A DNA stretch of 64,000 nt from Pseudeuparius sepicola (GCA_963920635.1 OY987308.1:24023096-24087095), one strand, 5' to 3'. Positions 43,923-55,649 are shown, numbered from the stretch's first letter. The notes: generated from the sequence alone by a model not told the origin. Translations and numbers: made by a program.

Positions 43923-45517
43923 CAGTAAAACTAACACAAAATTAGACCAAACCCAAACATCCAAAAAAAAGTCCTTTCTAGCGCGAAATAGTTCCATACC
44001 CTCCTAAGAGTTAGTACTAAAAAGCTACACCACCACCAGCGTCGGGATTCGGGGGGAGGGGGTGAAAAGGGCAGGAAATTAGCGCAAACGTCATCCTATA
44101 CGCAAATGATATACATTAAATTCCGAACAAGAATTGTTATACCTATACAGAATTATGGTAAAGTTTCCATGATATGGAGGGGTAAAGATTTCTTTGTTTT
44201 TATTTCACGTGGTTTTTGTTGAAAAAACTTAAAATGATTACAGTATAAATTAGTAACTTAATAATGTATGTAGAATAAATATAGATATATCTATGCATAT
44301 ATAGATACATATTTCACCCATAGATTGCTATTTTTTGTCACAACATAACCTCATAAGTATATGACTGTAAATATGTCCAATATACAAGTTAGTAGCCTTA
44401 GTTAATTTGTACTCACTTTTTGCCCTCATTCATTATAGCGTTCTGATTTCCATTCGTTCTTTTATGTCAAATCATTCCCATATCTAATTTGTCCTTAGCT
44501 TGTAAAAATGAGAAAGTCATGAATAGGAAGCTCATGTGAAAAACAAGAAAATATATATTAAACAATCCTCATCGTATGCTTCTGCAGAGATGGATGCGTC
44601 CAAAACTGCGAGTGTCGAAGAAGTGGTCTCAATTGTTCAAGTAGGTGCAGCAATTGCTTAGGACTTGCATGTCTCAATAGAGATACTGTAATCACCGACG
44701 ACGATTTAAATGATGATTTTCAAGTGGAGTAAGAACACGAAAATTTGTTTCCTCTCACCAGCCCGAGTGAACTATTTGGTGCGGACTGATAACGCAATTT
44801 ATGATTCACCTAAAACTTATAACCTTTTGTATCATTTTGATTTCCCTCCCATTTTTTCAATATAGATTGTTTAATATATGTTCTTGTTTTTCACATGAGC
44901 TTCCTATTCAAGACTCATTTTTACAAGCTAAGGACAAATTATGGGTATGGGGATGATTTGACATAAAATAACGAATGGAAATCAGAACGCTATAATGAAT
45001 TCGGGCAAAAAGTGAGTACAAATTAACTAAGGCTACTAACTTGTATTGGACATATTTACAATCATATACCTAGGTACCTACTTATGAGGTTATGTTGTGA
45101 CAAAAAATAACAATCTATGGTTGTAATATGTATCTATATATGCATAGATATATCTATATAATATTCTACATACATTATTCAGTCACTAATTTATACTGTA
45201 ATCATTTCAAGTTTTTTCAACAAAAACTACGTGAAATAAAAAGAAAGAAATCTTTACCCCTCCATATCATGGAAACCGTTCACTTTACCATAATTCTGTA
45301 TATTTATAACAATTTTGCGCTAAACCTCATAGTTTACTAGATATTCACGCAAAACTGTGAAAAATAAGAATTTCCGGCCCTTTTCACCCCCTCCCCCCGA
45401 AACCCGACGCTGGTGGTGGTGTAACTTTTTAGTACTAACTCTTAGGAGGGTATGGAACTATTTCGCGCTAGAAAGAACTTTTTTTTTTGATGTTTGGGTT
45501 TTGGCCCAATTTTACTG
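43923..45517. mobile_element. 1.6-kb palindromic element with CAGTAAAA ends
   Basis: Starts CAGTAAAACTAACACAAAAT (43923) and ends TTTTACTG (45517), with TA on both sides. The arms pair almost throughout, with insertions: GCGCGAAATAGTTCCATACC, the GGTGGTGGTGT / ACACCACCACC pair, the CCCCTCC tracts, CTCCATATCATGGAAAC and CATTCGTT. Only a short central part around 44590-44810 is unpaired. No coding capacity. Confidence 0.88.
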
Positions 45518-45609
45518 TACTATATACACTTGAAACGGCATAAAAAAAACTCTAATTGGAGTCACAAAAAGAATATAGGACATAAGCGTCACGCAGTGTT
45601 CAAAAAATG

Positions 45610-45930
45610 CTTTATCTCGTATTTTATTGCCGAGGCGCCTGTTCTCGAGCTACCCTGGTAAAATATGTCTATTGTTTGACATTATTACTTTTAAAATAGT
45701 TATGTATGTATACTTTTAAAATGTTCTTATAATTTTTATTGTATTTGTAAGTAAGACTATGTTTGTATACACTGTGTAATCTGTCTATTGTTTTGACATT
45801 ACTCCTGTACTTTTGTGTTACTTTTGTGTATGACTTATGTACATACAGCCCCTATTTGACGTTTTCCATATGTTTGTGAGCTTACATCGAAGGAAATAAA
45901 GTTATTATTATTAATATATTATTATTATAA
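45610..45930 (+). mobile_element. Probable LINE 3' end
   Basis: Sequence ending GGAAATAAAGTTATTATTAT followed by further TTA units looks like the 3' terminus of Jockey/CR1-like retrotransposons, which end in short A/T microsatellites after AATAAAG. No coding part remains, so the call rests on tail structure alone. Confidence 0.4.
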
Positions 45931-46379
45931 TATAAATGAACTCATACCTAAAAATTGAAATATATTATTATTATAAGATACTTGGGCCTAGAAAGGGATC
46001 ACAATTTTCTACATAGCCGCAGTTAGCTAGCTAGCGAAAAAACCTCGACGTTTAATCATAAATGCGTTCCTGGAAAAATACCGAAACGAAAAACCCAAGC
46101 GACGGAGTGGGCGCGAATCCCCAGCATGTCAATCCATTTAACGCACAATTACAGGCTGGAAGCAGTTGTGATTGCCATCTTTTTCCCGTATTTCCTTGCC
46201 GGGACCTTTTCCACCCCTCAGAGCCCTTAAAACGAGCCCTAGGGAGACACAAACGATGTTTTTATTACTTATTCTAAAAGATAAATAAAAAAATCCGCTA
46301 CGCGAAATACGTTTCCTTAAGCAGGACCAATAGTATCAAAATCACGAGATGATGTGTGCAAAATAGTAATTTTTGTTGG

Positions 46380-47060
46380 CAGAGCTCTTTTATTCTACAT
46401 ATTTCAGTTATTCGAAGACTATATTTCATTTTTTTACATTATCTAAAATATAGTGAACATTTGAAAGTGCTTTCAAACATGTCTTAAGAAAATAATACGC
46501 AACTCGAGAATGGAAAGATATATCAAATTAAACTATACAGCGACTTATGTTATAGATTCCTGTTATTTAGAAGCAGTATTTTTAGATTTTTAAATCGAGT
46601 TTCATTTTTTTTTTTGAAGGCTCAAAATATAGTGAACATATTCAAGTACTTTCAAACATGTCTTATATAAGAAAATAATAAATAACTCGAATAGGGAAAG
46701 ATATCAAATTATACTATAGAGCGTCTTATTCTATGCATTTCGGTTAATTAGAGACAGTATTTTCAAATTTTTAAATCTGTATTTCATATTTTTTGAAGGT
46801 TCAAAGTGTAAATTTACAAGTACTTTCAAACATGTCTTCAGAAAAAAATATACAACTTGAAAATGGAAAACGATATCGAATTAAACTAGACAGCGACTTA
46901 TTCTATAGGTTTCGGTTATTTAGAAATAGTATTTTCAGATTTTTAAATCTGAAATTTTCATATTTTTTATGAAGGCTCAAAATATAGTGAACATTTTAAA
47001 GTACTTTTGAAGATGTATCTATTCAGAAATACACAACTGGAACAGTGTCTTTTGGAAAAA
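46380..47060 (+). repeat. Satellite-like tandem repeat, ~178-bp monomer
   Basis: CAAAATATAGTGAACAT and its variants recur at about 46443, 46623, 46800 and 46978, giving spacings of about 176-180 bp. Each unit also contains CTTTCAAACATGTCTT, GATATCAAATTAAACTA-like and TTTCGGTTATTTAGA-like blocks. About 3.7 monomers, diverged by roughly a tenth or more. Confidence 0.8.
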
Positions 47061-48660
47061 CACAAATTTGGATTCTATACTCTCTAATGCATAAAATGAA
47101 AAATTAAGCTGTATCGTATTAGTTACTTAATAATTATTTATAGAAAGTAGCAAAAAATAATTTATATCAATTATAAAGTGAATATTTTCAACTACTTTGA
47201 CATTTTTCAATCTTCATTTTTTAATTAAAAAAATTACGCCTTACAACAGTATACTTCAACTACGATTAATTTTTTGGGCAGGCCCGTACATCCTCTCGAG
47301 TCTGTAGGCGTTCCGGAATGAATTCGAACCTTCCGCGAAATATAATTAACCGAATTTCACTCTGGGAAAATTCGTAATTCCATGGAAAAGTTCATAACTC
47401 CTCGGGACCCTAAAGAGTAAAGACATGTATCAAGGTAGATATAGGGAAAAACTTTTCTGGGAGATTTAGCGTTTTTCGTCCTGCTCCCTGCTCCTTAAGT
47501 GAATTGGAGGGGGCCCCTTTCAAGTTTCAAATACTTTACCGATCGAGTTTCCAATGAAGTTTATTCCTGTGGGACGTATTTAAAAAATCAATCTATTTGA
47601 GGTTTTTTTCAAAATACCTACTTCAAGATACATAAGTATATATCCCGTCGGCTAATTGTGTTTGTCTGTTCATTTTATTCACCTTTCACACTGGTTCTAC
47701 CTTTTTAAACAGATTGCCTAGATAGCATGGCACGTAGCATTTCGGTATGAATAGTATACCCATCATCCAGGTCATTATATTATACTCTTAATGGTCTAAT
47801 GAACAAATATGGTTCTAAAGTCGCCTTCCTGCAAAAACTACATACAACACTCAATAGCCTTGGCTTATTACAGAAGTGGAAAAATGAGGCGGACGATCTT
47901 CATAACATAAAAACTCTTGCTCGATTAATTAACTATCGTTTAATCGTTTTGTAATAGTAATTTTAGGTAATGTTCGACAGACCTCAGGTGTCCGTTAAAA
48001 TTAGAAACATACATAGAAAAAAAACGTTACCTGAAATGTAGTAAATTCGAAACAACGCCGCAATTAGCGAAAATCTTGAGGCCATAAAATAAAGTAATGT
48101 CTAAAACAGAAACATACACGAACATCCGGGTTTGATGTACGTATGTGAAGATGATTGATGTACTATCCGGTTTAATAATGTAAAATTTAAAAATAGTATT
48201 GCTGCGAAAACATCGAACAACGTAATAATACCTACAGCCGACACCCCTGTATTCTAAATTTAGCATTTAGCCACCCTTCTAGAGATATTAAATCGATTAA
48301 GTCCCAATTAGTATGCCGACAAGTCTTGGATAATTTTTTGTTGCCCAGAAATGCAAAGCAGCTCATCTAGAGCAAAAAAGTGATTAATTTTGATAAGCCA
48401 ACCTCACAAATTCGAAGGAAAATAATTAGAGATTTTACGCCCAGCGTATGTACATACGTTCTTTTATAAATACAAGCGGTCAATCCACTATTTTCAATTA
48501 GCCAAATCAACGCATCACCGCGTTATTATTGTCTCAAATTAAGAAATGATTTAATTGCACACTTACCGAGAAGGATTTAACATTTACATCGGCAATTCGG
48601 TGAGACAATTTTTAAAGATTCTCCAACCTTGGGCATACTAGAAAAAAATGTCGAAGATTC
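47061..48660. other. Intergenic, nothing recognised
   Basis: No supported gene. Its last part contains the upstream region of the cuticle gene that starts at 48735. Confidence 0.4.
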
Positions 48661-48663
48661 CCG

Positions 48664-48670
48664 TATAAAA
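48664..48670 (+). promoter_or_regulatory. TATA box of the large cuticular protein gene
   Basis: TATAAAA, 65 bp before the start codon. Transcription would begin near 48694, giving a 5' UTR of about 40 nt. TATA promoters with a tiny first coding exon are usual for insect cuticle genes. Confidence 0.75.
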
Positions 48671-48734
48671 GGAGACCGTTGTGGGGCGGACATCATCACT
48701 TTGTTTATTTGTTTGCTTTGGAACACAAGGCAGC

Positions 48735-51700
48735 ATGAAGACGGTAAGCAAATACAGCATACGTTTTTCGCGGCGGGGAAATACGAATATATTTTTTACA
48801 GGTGTCCTTACTGCTCCTTGCTGCCACTACGGTCTCCTCCGCCAAACTTGACAACACGTACTTGCCTCCAGGCAATGCTCCAACGGCTGGAGGGAGTGGA
48901 TCCATACTAGCAACGCCTTTCTCATCTGGCAACATCCATGGTGGTTCGTCTGGAGGCTTCCCGTCACCCTCTGGAACTCCAGGCGCGTCTTACGGAGCCC
49001 CTCAATCATTAACTGGAGCACAGTCGCCCAACAACCAACCTCAAGGCGGCAAGACATCGTTTGGTGGTTCGTCTGGAGCGTTCCCGTCACCCTCTGGAAC
49101 TCCAGGCGCGTCTTACGGAGCCCCTCAATCATTAACTGGAGCACAGTCGCCCAACAACCTACCTCAAGGCGGCAAGACATCGTTTGGTGGTTCGTCTGGA
49201 GCGTTCCCGTCACCCTCTGGAACTCCAGGCGCGTCTTACGGAGCCCCTCAATCATTAACTGGAGCACAGTCGCCCAACAACCAACCTCAAGGCGGCAAGA
49301 CATCGTTTGGTGGTTCGTCTGGAGCGTTCCCGTCACCCTCTGGAACTCCAGGCGCGTCTTACGGAGCCCCTCAATCATTAACTGGAGCACAGTCGCCCAA
49401 CAACCTACCTCAAGGCGGTAAGACATCGTTTGGTGGTTCGTCTGGAGCGTTCCCGTCACCCTCTGGAACTCCAGGCGCGTCTTACGGAGCCCCTCAATCA
49501 TTAACTGGAGCACAGTCGCCCAACAACCAACCTCAAGGCGGCAAGACATCGTTTGGTGGTTCGTCTGGAGCGTTCCCGTCACCCTCTGGAACTCCAGGCG
49601 CGTCTTACGGAGCCCCTCAATCATTAACTGGAGCACAGTCGCCCAACAACCAACCTCAAGGCGGCAAGACATCGTTTGGTGGTTCGTCTGGAGCGTTCCC
49701 GTCACCCTCTGGAACTCCAGGCGCGTCTTACGGAGCCCCTCAATCATTAACTGGAGCACAGTCGCCCAACAACCAACCTCAAGGCGGCAAGACATCGTTT
49801 GGTGGTTCGTCTGGAGCGTTCCCGTCACCCTCTGGAACTCCAGGCGCGTCTTACGGAGCCCCTCAATCATTAACTGGAGCACAGTCGCCCAACAACCAAC
49901 CTCAAGGCGGCAAGACATCGTTTGGTGGTTCGTCTGGAGCGTTCCCGTCACCCTCTGGAACTCCAGGCGCGTCTTACGGAGCCCCTCAATCATTAACTGG
50001 AGCACAGTCGCCCAACAACCTACCTCAAGGCGGCAAGACATCGTTTGGTGGTTCGTCTGGAGCGTTCCCGTCACCCTCTGGAACTCCAGGCGCGTCTTAC
50101 GGAGCCCCTCAATCATTAACTGGAGCACAGTCGCCCAACAACCAACCTCAAGGCGGCAAGACATCGTTTGGTGGTTCGTCTGGAGCGTTCCCGTCACCCT
50201 CTGGAGCTCCAGGCGCGTCTTACGGAGCCCCTCAATCATTAACTGGAGCACAGTCGCCCAACAACCTACCTCAAGGCGGCAAGACATCGTTTGGTGGTTC
50301 GTCTGGAGCGTTCCCGTCACCCTCTGGAGCTCCAGGCGCGTCTTACGGAGCCCCCCATTCGTTAACTGGAGCACAGTCGCCCAACGCCCTACCTCAAGGC
50401 GGCAAGACATCGTTGGGTGGTTCGTATGGAGCCCCATCTGGCCCCCAAATACCGATCCTGAAGTCCACGAGCGAGAACAGCGGCGACGGCACGTACACCT
50501 ACGAATACGAGACGGGCAACCGGATCCAGGCGCGAGAACAGGGCCACCTGAAGTCGCCCGAGGCATTGGAGGCACTCGGTGCCTTCTCCTATCAGTCGCC
50601 AGAGGGCGAGAGCATCTCCGTCAACTACGTCGCCGACGAGAACGGGTTCAGACCGGAGGGGGCGCACCTTCCCACGCCGCCACCGATCCCGCAGGCGATC
50701 CTGAAGAGTCTGGAACTGAACGCGGCGGACGAAGCAAGGTAGAAACAGTTCAAACTCTTCCTATAGATTCTTGTTTAACTATGGAATTTTTTTTCAGGGG
50801 TATCGTCGACGACGGTCAGTACAACGCGGATTCTGATGCGGGTTCTGGACCATCTGGGTCGTATGGAGGATCGTCGTCTGGTTCTGGGCAAGCTAGGGGC
50901 CCTGGATCCTTTGGAGGATCCCAAGGACCTGCGGGCGGTGCCAGCGCCTTTGGTGGTTATCCCAAAGGTCCACAATCTTCGTTTGGAGGACAACAGGGAG
51001 GAGTTGGAGGCGGTGCAACCTTCGGGGGACATTCTCAAGGTCCTGCGAGCGGACAATCTGCTTTTGGAGCATCCGGGGCTTTTGGAAAACAAGGAGGCTT
51101 TGCAGGAGCAACTGGAGGAGGTGCAGGTTCCCAAGGTGCGGGTTCCCAAGGACCTGCGGGTGGTGCCAGCGCCTTTGGTGGTTATCCCAGAGGTCCACAA
51201 TCTTCATTTGGAGGACAACAGGGAGGAGTTGGAGGCGGTGCAACCTTCGGGGGACATTCTCAAGGTCCTACTACTGGACAATCTGCTTTTGGAGCATCCG
51301 GGACTTTTGGGAAACAAGGAGGCTTTGGAGGAGGTGCGGGTTCCCAAACATCATCAACTGGTAGCGGCGCTGGATATTCTAACGGTCCCCAAAATGGCCA
51401 ATCTTCCTTTGGAGGACAACAGGGAGCAGTTGGAGGCAGTGCAACCTTCGGGGAACATTCTCAAGGTCCTGCGAGCGGACAATCTGCTTTTGGAGCATCA
51501 GGGACTTTTGGGAAACAAGGAGGCTTTGGTGGAGGTGCGAGTCCCCAGGGATCATCAACTGGTAGCGGCGTTGGATATTCCAACGGTCCCCAGAATGGTC
51601 AAACTTCATTTGGAGGACAACAGGGAGCAGCAGCTGGAGGCAGTGCAACCTTCGGGGGACATTCTCAAGGTCCTACGGGCGGGCAATCTGCTTTTGGAGC

Positions 51701-52286
51701 ATCCGGGACTTTTGGGAAACAAGGTGGCTTTGGAGGAGCAATTGGAGGAGGTACTGGTTCCCAGAGATCATCAACTGGTCCCCAAAATGGCCAATCTTCA
51801 TTTGGAGGACAACAGGGAGCAGTTGGAGGGAGTGCAACTTTCGCAGGACATTCTCGGGGACCGACAGGGACTAGCGGAGGACATTCTCAAGGAGGAAGTG
51901 GACAATCTTCGTTTTCGGGACCAACTGGGGGATCGCCAACTGGTGGCAGCGCCTTTGGCGGCTATGCAAAAGGCCCACAAAGCGCCCAATCCCCATTTGG
52001 AGGACAGCAAGGAGCGGCCGGAGGCAGTACAGCCTTCGGAGGTTCATCTCAAGGACCAAGTGCACAAGCTTCTTTTGGAACGTCCCAGGGAGCTGGGGTA
52101 AGCTTTGGGGGAAACCCTCAAGGACCAAGCGGGCAGGCTTCCTTCGGAGGAACCCAAGGACCTTCTGGTGGTAGTGCAGGTGCCTCAGGTGGGTACCAAC
52201 ACCAAGGTAGTGGAGCGGCAAGTTTATCTCATGGTGGCGCCAGTGGAAGTCAGCAGTACGATCAGAATGGGGGGTATCAGTATTAA
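48735..52286 (+). CDS. Large RR-1 cuticular protein with two repeat domains
   Basis: Three exons: 48735-48743 (MKT), 48802-50738 and 50798-52286, joined at GT-AG introns of 58 and 59 bp, giving 1144 residues. A signal peptide (1-17, VSLLLLAATTVSSA core) precedes KLDNTYLPPGN. Residues 50-541 are twelve 41-residue repeats rich in Gly, Ser, Pro. An RR-1 chitin-binding domain spans about 563-633 (YTYEYET, AFSYQSPEG, VNYVADENGF, HLPTPPPIP). Residues 650-1144 are Gly/Ser/Gln repeats (SFGGQQG, FGASGTFGKQGGF). It is exported to the cuticle, where RR domains bind chitin; the repeats suggest an elastic or adhesive matrix, which is inference. RR-1 proteins are usually 100-300 residues, so this one is unusually large. 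The last codon before intron 2 is split (AG|G), and without splicing the next codon is TAG. Confidence 0.9.
48940..50415 (+). repeat. Coding minisatellite, 12 x 123 bp
   Basis: Twelve units of exactly 123 bp with no length variation. Each encodes 41 residues starting GGSSGAFPSPSG and ending NN(Q/L)PQGGKTSF. Units 1 and 11-12 carry edge variants (GGF; SGAPGAS; PHSL, NALP, TSL). The inner units are almost identical even at third codon positions. The Q/L residue runs Q L Q L Q Q Q Q L Q L, then NALP. Confidence 0.95.
50935..52180 (+). repeat. Coding tandem repeat of the glycine-rich tail
   Basis: About five longer units of some 200-230 bp, each with SSFGGQQG, ATFGGHSQGP, GQSAFGASGTFGKQGGF, followed by shorter units (SFGG.QGPSGQA). 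Lengths vary and substitutions are common, so this array is older or less homogenised than the 123-bp one in the preceding exon. Confidence 0.85.
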
Positions 52287-52316
52287 GAAGTGTCTGTTGG
52301 CTTTGTAAATAATATA

Positions 52317-52322
52317 AATAAA
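52317..52322 (+). terminator. Polyadenylation signal of the large cuticular protein gene
   Basis: AATAAA 31 nt after the stop codon, with a T-rich patch about 30 nt further on. A very short 3' UTR. Confidence 0.7.
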
Positions 52323-52874
52323 GGCAATTGCTGGGAAAAAGGCAGGAAAAATTGTTTTATTCCGACGCATTAGCATTTCCGGTGGGAAAATAATAAAGTG
52401 TCTGAATATGCAGACAGGATTCGCAATAGCTTAGTGGCTTAAGCGTTCCTATAAAAATTTTATGGAACGTTAAATTATACTTAGGCGAACGTTGAGATGA
52501 AATTTATGAAAGGACCGCCCCTGAATTTAGTCCTAATGGAAAATATTATCACCGGGAATTATCGCCACATACACAATTAAAAATTTTACTGCCGCCAAAA
52601 GTACACAAAGTATTTACCCTACGTTTTTTTATCCGATATCGGACAAAGCGGACGACCACGCCTGCTACGACGGTTATTGACGGGTTTCCGTTATCGGGGC
52701 GAACAAATGAACATCGCCCATTGCCACCCCTGACCCCTCGTCAAGAGATCGGTTTTCCCATATTGCTCCACGGGGCGATGGTCGGTCTGAAGCTGACGTT
52801 TCTAGGTTAAAGGGTACCATTTTTTTTTCACACAAAACAACAATATAGTACGCTTTTCCAATTATTTTTTTTAT
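52323..52874. other. Intergenic spacer between convergent genes
   Basis: The large cuticle gene (plus) and the leucine-rich-repeat gene (minus) end towards each other across about 0.55 kb. Nothing else recognised. Confidence 0.5.
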
Positions 52875-54860
52875 TTAACGATTATACAACGAGTGATATT
52901 TTAACGTCTTCTTCTGCGGGATTACCCACTCTACTTCTTCTTTACTTTCGATTTCCTTTTCTACTTTTTTATCTGCTTCTTCTAGATCTTTGAGGCGTTT
53001 CTCCAGTGCCGTCATCTTGGTTCTAATCCTATCCGCGTAGCAGCTCATCGAAGCAAAAAACGCGTCAACGTTTTTGTCGTTTTTCTTCGCCCAATCTTCG
53101 ATTTTCTTCAAGCATTCGCATTGAAACGGATTGGAATCTATATGAACGTTTTCGGCGTTGAGAATCTTGTTCAGATCGCCTTCTAAACATTTTATATTGT
53201 TGCTATTCAACCTCAAGTCGGCCACCTCGACATTTTCCAATAAATGCTCGCCGAAACTCTCCAATAAGTTGTTGTCAAGCCACAGATTATTCAACGTCTT
53301 CAACCCTCGAAAGGCGCCCGCATCTACGTTTTTGATTTTGTTGTAGCTGAAGACCAGATTGAGCTTAAGAGGTAGCGAGCCTAGCCTCTTGACGCCTCCA
53401 AGGTTATAGAAGGCGCCCGCGGGTAGTTCCGTTATAGAATTGTTCTGCATTGAAATCCTGGTGAGCGTGGGCGTATTTTTGAACCATTCGGGGTCCCAAG
53501 TTGAGATTTCGTTTTCGGACAAACGGACATTCAAAAGATTCTCCAAGTCGTCGAAGGCGCGACTGTCAACTGTTTTTATCTCGTTACCGCTTAAATCCAA
53601 GTCGACTATTGGAAGACCGTTGAAGACTCCGTATGCGATGTGTTTTAGTTGGTTACCTAAAATATTTCTACTGTCAAAAATATTAGACTATTATGTATAC
53701 TATTTTATTCACAATTACATGGTTTTGTTAAAATATTTACAGAAAAAATCGTTTATTATTATATTATTTATTATATGAATATTATATTTATTATATAGGG
53801 CGAGTCAGTTTTTGTAGCATGGGTCCACAAATGCTTCATTTTCAACATACAAGTCGTCAAAAATAAACACCTTATTTACATCTGTTTCAGCAATAATGAA
53901 AGATGGGGTTTTTCAGGCTAGCGCACGGAAACAGCGCATGGAAAAACTTTCCGTGCGCTGAATAAAAATACCGAATATATGGCCTTAAAATAGAAATATA
54001 CAGCAAAGTAAACTAAATTTAAGAAACTCTATATGCTCTCTGATATTTAAATGTACCTATTTTGTATTTTAATTCGTAAGTGTTTCAATATTTAGATACA
54101 TTTCTGTAATATTTTTGACGTTTTATTCACCTTATCTGACAATAACTAATTTACAACAAAGCACCTTTGAAATAATTTGAGAGTAACCATGGAAACGCAT
54201 CATACATACCAAACACTATATTGTCTGCATTGTTTATTTTTTGTCAATTAAATTTATTATAATATGCCGATAAAATGTTTTAAGTTTCCGTTTTCAAAGA
54301 AGTATAATAAAAAATATCGTTCATTACACGTCCAGAAATAGATTTTTCCATGCTTGCATGACTTCCCGTGTTCGGCTGCGCCTCACACGGGAATTTGCCA
54401 CGCGCGCACGGAAAAATCTTTATTTCCAGACTCGTAATGAAATATGCTATTTTGCTAACAATGTAAAAATAGTTCAAATAATTGTGAATAACAGTTTGTA
54501 ATTGGTTAATTCTACAGTACCTTTCAAACTGATGCGTCTAAGTAAAGGAACGTTTTTGAATGCTCCCGTCTTGATTTCCAAAAGCCCACAATTTTGAATC
54601 ACCAGCTCGTCCAAGTTATCTTCAATGTTGGAGATAGAGTCCTCGTACAAGACCGGTATGTTTTGATCGACGAATTCGATCTTGTCATAAATTTTATTTT
54701 CCGGTATGTTTTCAGCAAGGGAATTCGAAAATTCTATCGTTTTTTCGAACTTGTGAACGTAGATGGAGTAGGCGTGGAACGTTGCATTTTTGAAAGTTAC
54801 TTCAATGTTTTTACACAAACTTACGTGCACCACAAGGAACAATATCGCAATTTTGAACAT
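52875..54860 (-). CDS. Secreted leucine-rich-repeat protein
   Basis: Two exons on the minus strand, 54860-54521 and 53656-52875. They are joined G|GT across an intron that starts GTACTG and ends ATATTTTAG, giving ISLKG-NQLKHIAYGVF, a perfect repeat register. About 373 residues from MFKIAILFLVVHVSLC, a clear signal peptide. Around eight leucine-rich repeats follow (LDLSGNEI, VRLSENEI, ISMQNNSI, LVFSYNKI, LWLDNNLL, LRLNSNNI, VHIDSNPF), then a C-terminal cap with CEC and a later Cys, and a charged coiled-coil tail (TALEKRLKDLEEADKK). Two further in-frame ATGs exist upstream (54893, 54872), but a TATAAA overlaps the first, so the third is preferred. It is extracellular, with ligand unknown; related insect proteins serve in adhesion or recognition. 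No transmembrane segment is seen. It lies between two cuticle genes. Confidence 0.85.
53862..54462 (-). repeat. Dispersed repeat family R3, copy in the LRR-gene intron
   Basis: Reverse-complement match to 36365-36895, occupying about 600 of the 864 bp of the intron (53657-54520). It includes a GC-rich hairpin around 54345-54415 (CCCGTGTTCGG / CACACGGG) missing from the other copy. It does not touch the splice sites. Confidence 0.75.
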
Positions 54861-54891
54861 TTTGTTGTACATTTTTAGCGTGTTCGTTTGC

Positions 54892-54897
54892 ATTTAT
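54892..54897 (-). promoter_or_regulatory. TATA box of the LRR gene
   Basis: On the minus strand ACTTATAAATG places TATAAA over the most upstream ATG (54893). If used, transcription starts near 54865, just before the ATG at 54860, leaving almost no 5' UTR and excluding the two earlier ATGs. Confidence 0.45.
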
Positions 54898-54899
54898 AA

Positions 54900-55649
54900 G
54901 TTTACGGTCAAGATAATAATAAATATTTCCTTAGAAACAAAATGTTTAAAAAATAAGCAGTAGCGTTTAATAAAATAATTTGCAAGATTCAATGGTTGGA
55001 CAACAAACAAATAGCGCGTGGTGACGCCAATGTATTGAATCCATGATAACATATCTTCAATAGGTCGGAGTTCAACACATTTTCCTGGTAATATTTACAG
55101 CCATCCGTATGTGTTGGCAGTTTTTCCTCAAAATACCAACACGATATCTCCTTATTTCGAATCCTTTTAAAGTCGAACTAAACCATGCGGATAGTGGAAC
55201 TAAGCCACCGCTTTGTTTCGCAGTCTTTAATCCCCGAAATGCGCGGATAGACGCCAACCGTTCCAGAGATAATCGCCGCAGACGTTTAAGAGACACACAC
55301 ACACACACACACACACACATGCGGGTTGGATTATGGGTTTATGTTCTAAACAAGCGATTTGCAGTACAATACTGGCTCCATAATAAATTATTTTTCAAAC
55401 AGCAGAAGCTATATTGTCGGCGACTCATATAGCCAAAAGCAATCTCCCCATTTTACTACGATATTAAGAGGGGACGTCTCGGTATTCTTGGCAATAACAC
55501 GGACGAAAGCGCATTCCAAACTTCTTTGGAACTGCTTTTATACAGCCGGAAGAAGGCATAAGGCATATATTTTTTTCGAAACGTCTCAATAAGACCGCGT
55601 ATTTTTTTTTATTTCACCTTTTTATGAAACAATTAATAGTCGTATAAAA
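54900..55649. other. Intergenic, with a (CA)n tract
   Basis: No gene supported. Contains the dinucleotide repeat listed at 55293-55319 and otherwise nothing recognised. Confidence 0.45.
55293..55319 (+). repeat. (AC)n microsatellite
   Basis: About thirteen AC units. Confidence 0.95.

Noticed and set aside
48827..50575. Antisense open frame of 582 codons across the cuticle repeats
   Set aside because: A 123-bp repeat is a multiple of three, so one stop-free unit on the other strand makes the whole array stop-free. The sense strand has the signal peptide, RR domain and splice sites.
50836..52101. Open frames of 421 codons and less in other frames of exon 3
   Set aside because: Same cause: biased, repetitive glycine-rich coding sequence. 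No family features.
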